7,771 nt of DNA from contig NZ_JBDPLH010000023.1 of the NCBI RefSeq assembly GCF_040187885.1, forward strand, positions 1 through 7,771, in the 5' to 3' direction. A model generated the notes under the pieces. It saw nothing but the letters and a program-made list of their open reading frames with translations. It was not told the origin of the DNA and made no database searches. Source of the DNA: Roseateles_E cavernae (GTDB lineage: Bacteria; Pseudomonadota; Gammaproteobacteria; Burkholderiales; Burkholderiaceae_C). Below are positions 1-7,200 of the stretch, one piece after another. The first letter of the stretch is position 1. Every line of letters starts with the position of its first letter. Made by a program: the position numbers and the translations under genes.

Positions 1-456
1 CCCAGCGCGCCGGCGAGGCCGCGCGCGAGATCAAGACCCTGATCAACGACACCACGGAGCGCACCGAGGCCGGCTCGCGCCAGGTGCACGAGACCGGCCA
101 GACTCTGCAGCAGATGGTGGCCGAGATCCAGCAGCTGAGCGGCCTGATGCTGCGCCTGGACCAGAGCTCGGGCCAGGACGGCCAGGACATCAGCGAGCTG
201 CAGCTNGACCGGCCAGACTCTGCAGCAGATGGTGGCCGAGATCCAGCAGCTGAGCGGCCTGATGCTGCGCCTGGACCAGAGCTCGGGCCAGGACGGCCAG
301 GACATCAGCGAGCTGCAGCTGCAGCTGCAGGTGCAGGAACTCGACCGGGTGGCGCAGCAGAACGCGGCCCTGGTCGAGGAGATGGCGGCATCCAGCGAGC
401 AGCTGAAGGACCAGGCCGGCCGGCTCGCGCAGGCGGTGCAGGTCTTCAGCGTCTGA
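1..456 (+). CDS. Methyl-accepting chemotaxis protein, C-terminal end (partial, artificially frameshifted)
   Basis: This is the tail of a chemoreceptor signalling domain, the cytoplasmic coiled coil that controls CheA through CheW. The reading phase starts at base 3 with QRAGEAAREIKTLIND, which matches the stretch just after the conserved hairpin tip in this family; the tip, membrane and sensor parts lie outside the window. The end reads QQNAALVEEMAASSEQL, a typical C-terminal methylation helix with a Glu-Glu pair, and closes with VQVFSV and TGA at 454-456. No CheR/CheB docking pentapeptide (NWETF type) is present at the C-terminus. As written, the frame changes at the N at 206. If the two 114-base copies around it are collapsed to one, bases 3-205 join 321-456 in a single open frame of 112 codons plus stop. 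The family call is secure; ligand and partners cannot be told. Confidence 0.88.
92..320 (+). repeat. Exact 114-bp direct duplication separated by one N
   Basis: Bases 92-205 and 207-320 are identical, beginning GACCGGCCAGACTCTGCAG and ending in GAGCTGCAGCT. Each copy directly abuts the undetermined base at 206. The spacing is 115 bases, so reading through both copies shifts the frame, while keeping one copy restores a continuous chemoreceptor. Identity right up to the N on both sides is what two overlapping contig ends pasted together would give. A true tandem duplication is less likely, since it would not normally carry an N exactly at the junction. Confidence 0.95.
206..206. other. Single undetermined base marking a probable contig join
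   Basis: This is the only ambiguous base in the window. It sits exactly between the two identical 114-base copies and is best read as a scaffold gap placeholder with a wrong gap size. The following GCAGCTGCAG microrepeat at 321-330 may have helped break the assembly. Confidence 0.85.
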
Positions 457-465
457 ACCGGTTCA
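454..465. promoter_or_regulatory. 12-bp perfect palindrome TGAACCGGTTCA
   Basis: TGAACCGGTTCA is its own reverse complement and covers the TGA stop of the chemoreceptor. It has no loop and no following T-run, so it is not a convincing terminator. It could be a half-site pair for a dimeric DNA-binding protein acting on the regulator gene that starts at 549. Chance occurrence is quite possible. Apart from it, the 457-548 gap shows no recognisable promoter boxes. Confidence 0.25.
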
Positions 466-548
466 ACCATCAGCCGATTCTGCCTCGACCGATGCGGCAG
501 GCAGCCTTGCATGACTGCGGCATACTGCCACCTCGTTTGCGCGCCGTC

Positions 549-1109
549 ATGCCCCTCACTTCAGTTTCGCCCCCCGCCCCCTTCACCCGAAATGCGCTGC
601 CCCAGTTGACGCTGCTCGGCGGCTTCGAGCTGTGTGACGCCGATGGTTCTGCGCTGCCCCTGCCCTATGACAAGGTGCGTGCGCTGCTCGCTCTGCTGGC
701 CCTGCAGTCCGGTCCGTTGACGCGCGAAACACTGGCCGAACTGCTATGGCCCGATTCCGAGCTGGCCCAGGCCCGCGCCAATCTGCGCCGCGCGCTGTTC
801 GATCTACGGCTGAGCCTGAGCAAACTGCTGCCCAAGCCGGCACTGGAAACGCTGCTAGTGGCCGACAAGAAACACATTCAGCTGCATGACAGCCCGGCGC
901 TGGTGATCGACTGCCGCGAGTTCACGCTGGCCCAGCTTGACGCCGCGGCCCCCCATACCGAGGCGCGCCGACTGGCCTTGGAGCGGGCTCGGGCGCTTTA
1001 CCGAGGCGAGTTGCTGATCGGTCTGAGCTTGAGCGACGCGCCTGGCTTCAATGCCTGGAGACCTTGGCCGAGATGCTGGAGCAGACCAGCGAGCACGCAG
1101 AGGCGCTGA
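549..1109 (+). CDS. SARP/BTAD-type transcriptional regulator, N-terminal fragment of a frameshifted gene
   Basis: This is the DNA-binding part of a large regulator. From about residue 19 the sequence LPQLTLLGGFELCDADG, followed by YDKVRALLALLALQSGPLTRETLAELLWPDSELAQARANLRRAL, is the OmpR-like winged helix of the SARP / bacterial transcriptional activator family. Residues from about 117 to Trp170 (ALYRGELLIGLSLSDAPGFNAW) are the first half of the helical BTAD. After Trp170 (codon 1056-1058) the frame is lost and the remaining residues to the TGA at 1107-1109 are nonsense. The proper continuation is in another frame, in the CDS at 1064. ATG 549 is preferred because it lies just before the conserved first strand; ATG 492 is an in-frame alternative. 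Neither has a clear Shine-Dalgarno sequence. As read it would bind DNA at most, with no ATPase part. Confidence 0.8.
   Translation: MPLTSVSPPAPFTRNALPQLTLLGGFELCDADGSALPLPYDKVRALLALLALQSGPLTRETLAELLWPDSELAQARANLRRALFDLRLSLSKLLPKPALETLLVADKKHIQLHDSPALVIDCREFTLAQLDAAAPHTEARRLALERARALYRGELLIGLSLSDAPGFNAWRPWPRCWSRPASTQRR
1050..1066 (+). other. Frameshift with apparent ~16-residue deletion inside the BTAD
   Basis: Family members normally have some two dozen residues between the conserved Trp of the DAPxFxxW motif and the ERLAE-like helix. Here FNAW (ending at 1058) runs directly into a second frame reading CLETLAEMLEQ, so about 16 residues are absent. Restoring the frame needs an insertion of 3k+1 bases, for example 46 or 49. 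The junction carries GCCTGG (1053-1058), read as Ala-Trp in the upstream frame and across Cys-Leu-Glu in the downstream frame. That fits a deletion between two short GCCTGG copies, either real or made by assembly. Confidence 0.7.
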
Positions 1110-4100
1110 GCTGCGCACAGCAGGTGCTGGCCTTGGACCCCTGGAATGAAGCCGCGCTGCGACGCTGCATGCGGATGCTTGCGATCTCTCGGCCAGATCA
1201 GGCCTTGGATCTCTATGACGAGTTCCGCAACCGATTGCAGCAGGAGCTGAAGTTACTACCGCGGACCGCCACCGAGACCCTGGCCCAAGGCCTGCGCCGA
1301 CAGGCCGCGCCTGCACCGGCGGTCGCCCAGGGCACCCAGCGCCGACGCGTCGTGGCTCTGCTGTGCGAATGGGAGGTGCATGCTGATGCAGGCAACACCG
1401 ATGACGCCGAGGCGCTGAGCGCCCAGTTGGCCAACAGGCTGGACCGCGCTCGCGCCGACCTCCAGGACCAAGGCGCCTGGGTGCAACGCGCCGAGAGCGG
1501 TGAACTGCTGGCCTTCTTTGGCCATCCTCGCGCGCTGGAGCAGGCGCCGCGCTTGGCTCTGGACGCTGCACTCGGGCTGCTGGCACCGGTCGAGGACGGC
1601 AAGGCCATGCTGGTTCCGCGCCTGGGCCTGCATGTAGGCTGGGGGCGCAGCCTGCCGGACCAAGCCTCGCCCGACAGCGTCGGCGCCTTGACTCGCGAGG
1701 CGCGTCGCCTGGCTTGGTTGGCCCGGCCGAGCACGGCCCGGGTCAGCGTCGAGCTGCGCCAGCAAAGCCTGCACCACCATCGCTTCCTGGCCACCGAGGC
1801 TGATGGCAGTGCTGAGCTGCTTGATGCACTGAGTGCCTCCGCCCAGCTGCGGCAAATGCAGCCCATGGTCGGCCGCGGCGCCGAACTGGCAGCGCTGTTG
1901 GCCCATTGGGCCGATGCCCAGCATCACTCCCGCGCGATTTGGGTGCAGGGCGAGCCAGGCCTGGGCAAGACCCGGCTGCTTCAGGCGCTACGCCGCGAGA
2001 TCGCAGCGAGCAGCGGCGCCACGACACGGCGACTGCAGCTATTCTGCCAACCGGAGTTCGGTCACAGCCCCTGGCATCCGGTGGTGGCCGCGCTGCAACG
2101 CAGCCTCGGTCCCCTGGCAGACCGGCATCGCGCGCAAGCGGCGCTGCAACAGCTGCTGTTGCAGGCCGGCCTCGATCCGAGGGCCAGCCAGGAAGCACTG
2201 AGCCAGTTGCTGCTGTCACAGGCGACCGACGGTCCGCTCAACAAACGCGCGCTGCAGACCCTGCTGATTGATCTGTTCGAAGGCCTGGCCCGGGGTCGGC
2301 CCCAACTGGTGACGATGGAGGACCTGCACTGGGCCGACCCCTCGACGCTGGAGCTGCTGGCCTTGTATCTGCAGCGGGCCGCGAGCGAGCGCAGTCCCAG
2401 CCTGATCGTGATGAGCTCGCGCGAGCCGCCTCCGCCGGCTCTGGCCGGCGCACTGCAGCAAGTGCTGAACCTGCAAGCACTGCCCGAGGCCGAGATGTTG
2501 CACCTGATCGAGCAACTGGAGCTGGCCCCAGACAGTGCACTGGAGCGCCAACAGGTGCTGCTGCGCGCCCAGGGCGTGCCGCTGTTTGCCCAAGAATTGG
2601 CCCGCTCGCTACGCCTGACTCCACAGGAGCGCGTGCCCGCCACGCTGTGGGACCTGCTGGCCGCCCGGCTGGATCGCCTACCCGCCACAGCCCGGCGGCT
2701 AGCCCAATGCGCAGCGGTGCTGGGCAGCGACTGCGACGAAGCCCTACTGCTGGCCATGCAGGACGAGAGCTCGCGGCCGCTGCAGCTATCGGCGGGCCTG
2801 GGCCAGTTGGCCGGCGAAGGCCTGCTGCAGGCCTGCGCCAGCGGACATTGGCAGTTCCGCCATGCACTGATCCGGGACGCGGCTTACGAATCGCTGGGGA
2901 GCAGCGAACGGTGCTCCCTGCATCGGCGCGCGGCCGATGCGCTGATGGGCATGTTCGCGACTCGCGCAGCCGACGAACCCGAGTTGCTCGCCCACCATCT
3001 GCAGGCCGCCGGCGACCCGGTGGCCGCCCACTACTGGCTGCAGGCCGGCTGCCGCGCCGCCGGCCAGTCCGCCCATGTCGAGGCCCGCCATCTGCTCCAG
3101 CAGGGTCTGCAGGCCCTGACCACGCTCTCAGCGCCACCGGATCTTGTACAGCGCCTGAAGCTGCCTTTGCTGCTGCAGTTGGGCAACAGCCTGCTGGCCC
3201 TGGAGGGCTATGGCTCGGGGGTGGCGCGCCACTGCTTCGAGCAGGCCCTGGCGGTCTGCCCGGCGGAGAGTGTCGCAGGGCCGCGCTTCCAGGCCCTGTG
3301 GGGCCTGTGGCTGGGCAGCCGCAGCGGCCCCGGCGAGGTGCCCGCCCTGCAACTGGCCGAGCAGTTGTGCGTTGAGGCCGCGCGCACCGGCGACCAGGCC
3401 GCCGCGGTGCAAGCCGCCTATGCCCTGGGCAACAACCTGTTCTTTCTTGGCCGGCTGGAGGCCGCCGACCAGGCACTCGAGGCCGCCGCCAAGGCCGGCG
3501 ACCGGCTGGCGCCGGAGCTGCTGACGGCGCGCTACGGCGAGCATGGCGGCATCGCCGCCCGCGCGATGCGTTGCTGGCCGCTGGCCCTGCAAGGCCACGC
3601 GGAAGCGGCACAGTTCCATGCCACGCTCGCACTGACCCAAGCACGGGTCCTGGGGCATGCCCAGACCCTGGCCTTCGTGCTGACCATGGCAGCGGTGATG
3701 CATCGTCATTTGCGCCAGCCCGGCCCGGCGCTACCGCTATGCCAGGAGCTGCTGGCCCTGGCCGACAAGCATGGCTTGGCGCTGTGGCAGGCGGTCGGCG
3801 CCCTGGTACTGGGCTGGGTGCAGGCCGAAGGCGGCGACCCGGGTGGCCTGTTGCCGATACGCCAGGCGGTCGCTGCCTCGGCCGTGGCCATGCCCAGCAC
3901 CGAGCCGACCTTTTTGTCCTTCCTGATCGAGGCGCTGCTGCGCCTGGGCCAGCATGAGGAGGCCTTGGCCCGCAGCGACGAGGCCATGGCCAAGGCCCGT
4001 GAGCGCCAGGAACTCTATCTGCTGCCCGAGCTCTGGCGCATGCGCGCCGAGGCCCAGGCGCGGCTATGCCACCCCGCCGCCGCAAGCGACGCACTGGCGC

Positions 4101-4231
4101 ATGCCCACCAACAGGCCTGCAGCATGGGCGCCAGTCTGTGGCAACAGCGTTGCGAACAACAGGCCACCAATCCGCCAGACCAGCCTCCCCCCCATCCGGG
4201 GAGGGGCCTTTCAACGCTGCATCAACGCTAG
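1064..4231 (+). CDS. BTAD / pseudo-cyclase / STAND-type ATPase / TPR regulator, main C-terminal part
   Basis: This is the remainder of the regulator beginning at 549. Residues 1 to about 75 complete the BTAD (ALSCAQQVLALDPWNEAALRRCMRML, then DLYDEFRNRLQQEL). Residues 93 to about 250 resemble a class III adenylate/guanylate cyclase domain, but the two metal aspartates appear replaced by Glu102 and Ser145 and the usual Asn by Arg, so catalysis is unlikely. From Met265 (MVGRGAELAALL) an ATPase module follows, with P-loop GEPGLGKTR (296-304, bases 1949-1975) and Walker B LVTMEDLHWADP (415-426), typical of STAND/MalT-like signalling ATPases. The last ~450 residues are Ala/Leu-rich helical TPR-like repeats that would sense a ligand or partner. 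TTG 1064 is simply the first start in this open frame; translation from here lacks the DNA-binding domain. Undamaged, the whole protein would be about 1240 residues. Its target is unknown; the downstream exported protein is a natural candidate. Confidence 0.85.
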   Translation: MAEMLEQTSEHAEALSCAQQVLALDPWNEAALRRCMRMLAISRPDQALDLYDEFRNRLQQELKLLPRTATETLAQGLRRQAAPAPAVAQGTQRRRVVALLCEWEVHADAGNTDDAEALSAQLANRLDRARADLQDQGAWVQRAESGELLAFFGHPRALEQAPRLALDAALGLLAPVEDGKAMLVPRLGLHVGWGRSLPDQASPDSVGALTREARRLAWLARPSTARVSVELRQQSLHHHRFLATEADGSAELLDALSASAQLRQMQPMVGRGAELAALLAHWADAQHHSRAIWVQGEPGLGKTRLLQALRREIAASSGATTRRLQLFCQPEFGHSPWHPVVAALQRSLGPLADRHRAQAALQQLLLQAGLDPRASQEALSQLLLSQATDGPLNKRALQTLLIDLFEGLARGRPQLVTMEDLHWADPSTLELLALYLQRAASERSPSLIVMSSREPPPPALAGALQQVLNLQALPEAEMLHLIEQLELAPDSALERQQVLLRAQGVPLFAQELARSLRLTPQERVPATLWDLLAARLDRLPATARRLAQCAAVLGSDCDEALLLAMQDESSRPLQLSAGLGQLAGEGLLQACASGHWQFRHALIRDAAYESLGSSERCSLHRRAADALMGMFATRAADEPELLAHHLQAAGDPVAAHYWLQAGCRAAGQSAHVEARHLLQQGLQALTTLSAPPDLVQRLKLPLLLQLGNSLLALEGYGSGVARHCFEQALAVCPAESVAGPRFQALWGLWLGSRSGPGEVPALQLAEQLCVEAARTGDQAAAVQAAYALGNNLFFLGRLEAADQALEAAAKAGDRLAPELLTARYGEHGGIAARAMRCWPLALQGHAEAAQFHATLALTQARVLGHAQTLAFVLTMAAVMHRHLRQPGPALPLCQELLALADKHGLALWQAVGALVLGWVQAEGGDPGGLLPIRQAVAASAVAMPSTEPTFLSFLIEALLRLGQHEEALARSDEAMAKARERQELYLLPELWRMRAEAQARLCHPAAASDALAHAHQQACSMGASLWQQRCEQQATNPPDQPPPHPGRGLSTLHQR
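4184..4204 (+). terminator. GC-rich hairpin at the 3' end of the regulator gene
   Basis: CCTCCCC (4184-4190) pairs with GGGGAGG (4198-4204) around a 7-base loop, and CCTTTC follows at 4207-4212. The stem is strong but the T-run is only three bases and the hairpin lies before the stop codon at 4229-4231. It is therefore a weak candidate for an intrinsic terminator or a pause site. Confidence 0.3.
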
Positions 4232-4254
4232 GGCGCCAGCATCGGGCCGCGCCC
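4231..4254 (+). promoter_or_regulatory. Leader hairpin between regulator and exported protein
   Basis: GGGCGC (4231-4236) can pair with GCGCCC (4249-4254) around a 12-base loop directly after the regulator stop codon. The overlapping segment GCCCCTCC (4251-4258) can instead pair with GGAGGGGC (4200-4207), which would compete with the hairpin at 4184-4204. No T-run follows. An attenuator-like switch is possible but speculative in such GC-rich DNA. Confidence 0.2.
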
Positions 4255-4281
4255 CTCCTGAAAGAAGGGACCATCCTATTC

Positions 4282-4286
4282 AAGGA
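4282..4286 (+). promoter_or_regulatory. Ribosome binding site for the exported protein
   Basis: AAGGA lies 11 bases before ATG 4298, a little further than usual. It supports that start, which is also followed directly by a good signal peptide. The 66-base gap holds no convincing promoter boxes. Confidence 0.5.
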
Positions 4287-4297
4287 AAACCCCGACC

Positions 4298-7200
4298 ATG
4301 CAGCGCACCAGCCCGTCCCAAGCCACTCACTTCCAGCGACACCTGCCGCGCCGCCTGGCCCTGTGCAGCGCCCTCGCCTTGGCCTTTGCCGCCCCGGTAA
4401 GCCCGGCCAGCGGTGCCACCGTCATCGAGCTGGATCCGCAGCAGCGCCATCTCATCGCCACCCCGCTCGACACCGACCTGGGCAGCCTGCTCGGCGACGT
4501 GGTCTACCAGGGCCTGGGCGTGCTGTCCAAGACCGGCCCGGGCACCGTCTCCTGGGGCGCGCACAGCGCCACCTTTGCCCTGCAGGCCGGCAGCTGGATA
4601 GACGTGGCGGCCGGTCGCTTCGTCGGCGGCAGCAGCGCCAATGAGAACTGGACGCGCAATCTGTCGGGCCTCAGAGTCGCCGCCGGCGCGGTGTTCGAGG
4701 GGGTGGAGGCCAATGTGCGGGTGGATGCGCTAACCGGCAGCGGCCGCATCAGGTCCGGTTTCACCGACGGCGGCTGGCGCGCGGGCTACGAGACCTTCAC
4801 CTTCGGCGTGGCCAATGGCAGCGGCAGCTTCGCCGGCGCGCTGATGGACGGCAACTCGCCCGGCCACTTCACCAAGGCCGGCAACGGCACCCAGGTGCTG
4901 ACCGGCAGCAGCAGCTACACCGGCGGCACCCGGGTGGCGGGCGGCACGCTGGCCATAGGAGACGGCGGCAGCAGCGGCGCCATACTCGGCCCGGTGCGGG
5001 TCGATGCCGGCGCCACGCTGGCCTTCAACCGCGCGGACGAACACTCTTTTGCCGGCACCGTGCAGGGCGAGGGCCGGCTGCTCAAGCAGGGCGGCGGCAA
5101 CCTGCTGCTCAGCCAGAGCGTGAACCTGCAGCAGGGCATCGACATCCAGGCCGGCACGCTGACCCTGCAGGGCAGCGGTCTGACGCTGCAGGGGCCGATC
5201 CGCAACGACGGTGTGCTCGTGCTGCGCAACAGCGACAGCTACGCACCGCTGCTGCTGGACGGGCCGCTCCGCGGCACAGGCGTGCTGCGCATCAGCACGG
5301 GCGCGGTGCATGCCCTGGGCCAACTAGCCCCGGGAGGGGGCACCCAGATCGCCAACGATGCCCGGCTGGTGATGCTGCCGGGCAGCGCCCTGCAGGGGCC
5401 GCTGCTGTTCGACACCAGCACCAGCAGCATCCTGGAAGTGACGCCCGGCACGGAGCTGGCGCTGCGCGACGGCATCAGCAACCTAGGCTTCGCGGGCGGC
5501 ACGATTGACCACCAAGGTACATCGCTGGCCCTGAGCGGCTCGGTCAAGTTCAGATACCTGCAGCTCACCCAGCCCGATCCCAGTCTGCCGGCGCCCAAGC
5601 TGCTGCTGGGGGAGCTCGACAAGCCGTCACACATCGACATCGCTGCAATCTACCTGGGCAACGGAAGCCAAGTCGACATTGCCGGCCGCCAAACGGTGGT
5701 GGGCAGCGCAGGGTCGCCCAACAACCTGCGGCTGGACCGCTCAGACCCGGCGACGCCAGCCACCGTCACGGTGCGCGATGGTGCCCGCATGTTCGTGTCC
5801 AGTGCCTCCATTGAGCAGGGCGGCATCTGGCAGTTGCGCGATGCCGGCACGTCGGTGAAGGTCAGCGGCAATGCCAAAGTGAGCGACGGCAGCGCCATCC
5901 GGCTGAGCAGCGGCGCCCAGATGGACGTCGCCGCCCTATTGCATCTGACACGGGGCAGCTCGGTCAGCGTCGAGGGCGAGCGCACGAGCCTGTCCGTCAA
6001 CAACCTGAACACCGGATTCAACAGCATCAACGTCAGCGCCGGCGCCACGCTGCAGACTGCCCAGGCCAGCCTGAGCGGCACGGTCCTCAGCCTCAGCGGC
6101 GCCGGCACGCGCTGGGTGAACGACGCCACGATCAAGCTCGACATCAACGGCAGCCAGCTGCAGCTGCTGGACGGCGCCCTATTGCGCGCCAACGCGCTGG
6201 TTGACACCGACGGAGAATCCCGGCTGCTGCTGGACGGCGGCGTGCTGGAGCTGGCCCAAGCCAGCAGCATCGGCGCGCTGGACTGGCGCAGCGGACGGGT
6301 GAGTCTGGGCCTGGACAGCCACCTGGGCCAGGGCCTGCTGGCGGCCAATCTGGCGCTGGCCGACGGACGCGAGCTGAGCGTGCAGGGGACGTTGAGCGTG
6401 GGCGCCGGCCAAAGCCTGCAGCTGGGTCAGGGGGGCAGCCTGCAGGCCGAGCGCCTGCTACTGACCGGTGGCAGCTTCGAGGCACTGAGCGGCGCCGACT
6501 TCCGCTCGGTGCTGGACTGGCAGCAGGGTACGCTGACGCTGCGCGGCGCAGCCCAGTTGGGTCAGGGTCTGGCCAGCTTGCCGGCCCTGGACGCCAAACG
6601 CTCGCTGCGGGTGCTGGGCACACTCGGTAGCCACGCCGGCGGCCCCGGCCTGACACTGCTGAACGGCGGCAAGGTCGAGGTGCACGGGGGACTCCAGCTG
6701 GACGGCGCCATCGAGATCGCCGCCGGCGCAGACCTGCTGCTCGCCGAGGGCAGCGCGTCGCGCATCAGCGGCGGCCTCAGCAGCGACGGCCTGCTGACGC
6801 TCCGCCAAGGCACGCTGACGCTGAGCAATAGCAACCAACTGGCCCGTCTGAACCTGGGCTCCAACAGCGAGCTGCGCGTCACCGGTGCCGGCAGCCAGAC
6901 GCAGCTGCGCGATCTGCTGCTCAGCGGCGATGCCAGCGGCAGCCGCATCAGCGTGCTCGATGGTGCCCGGCTGGAGGGCCCCCAGAACTTCAAGCTAACC
7001 GGTGCATCGGGCGTGCCGAACACCGATGCCCCGCTGCTGCACATCGCCGGCTCAGGCAGCCGTTTCGACGCGCAGGTGCAGTCCTACCAGGGCGCCAGGG
7101 TGCTGGTCGAAAACGGCGGCAGCCTCCGAGCCACCGAACTCACGCTGCTGCCGCAGGCCAGTCTCAGGGTCCAGGGTCCGGGCAGCTTCGTGGATGTGGC

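Noticed and set aside
311..330. CTGCAG microrepeat as a phase-variation tract
   Set aside because: Only a few hexamer units are present. They encode ordinary coiled-coil Leu-Gln residues and do not change the frame, being six bases long.
480..500. Terminator between the chemoreceptor and the regulator (CTGCC / GGCAG)
   Set aside because: The stem is only five base pairs with an 11-base loop and no T-run.
507..526. Promoter TTGCAT / CATACT before the regulator
   Set aside because: The two boxes are only 8 bases apart, far short of the usual 16-18.
84..1109. A single 341-residue ORF joining the chemoreceptor and the regulator start
   Set aside because: It is open only because the duplicated block and N shift the frame. 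The middle part is the second copy read in the wrong phase, followed by untranslated spacer.
855..1586. A 243-residue minus-strand ORF across the frameshift
   Set aside because: It has low-complexity Arg/Pro composition and no domain resemblance, and lies opposite conserved BTAD and cyclase-like coding sequence.
2238..4283. A 681-residue ORF on the minus strand
   Set aside because: It is an Arg/Pro/Gly-rich shadow opposite the regulator, caused by high GC. The plus-strand frame shows clear P-loop, Walker B and TPR-like sequence.
4355..4370. Lipoprotein box around Cys23 of the exported protein
   Set aside because: LALC lacks the small residue required just before the Cys, and a good signal peptidase I site follows near residues 37-40.
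4730..5323. Minus-strand ORFs opposite the exported protein
   Set aside because: They are Ala/Gln/Val-rich mirror translations of the Gly/Ser/Leu repeats, with no independent start signal or domain.
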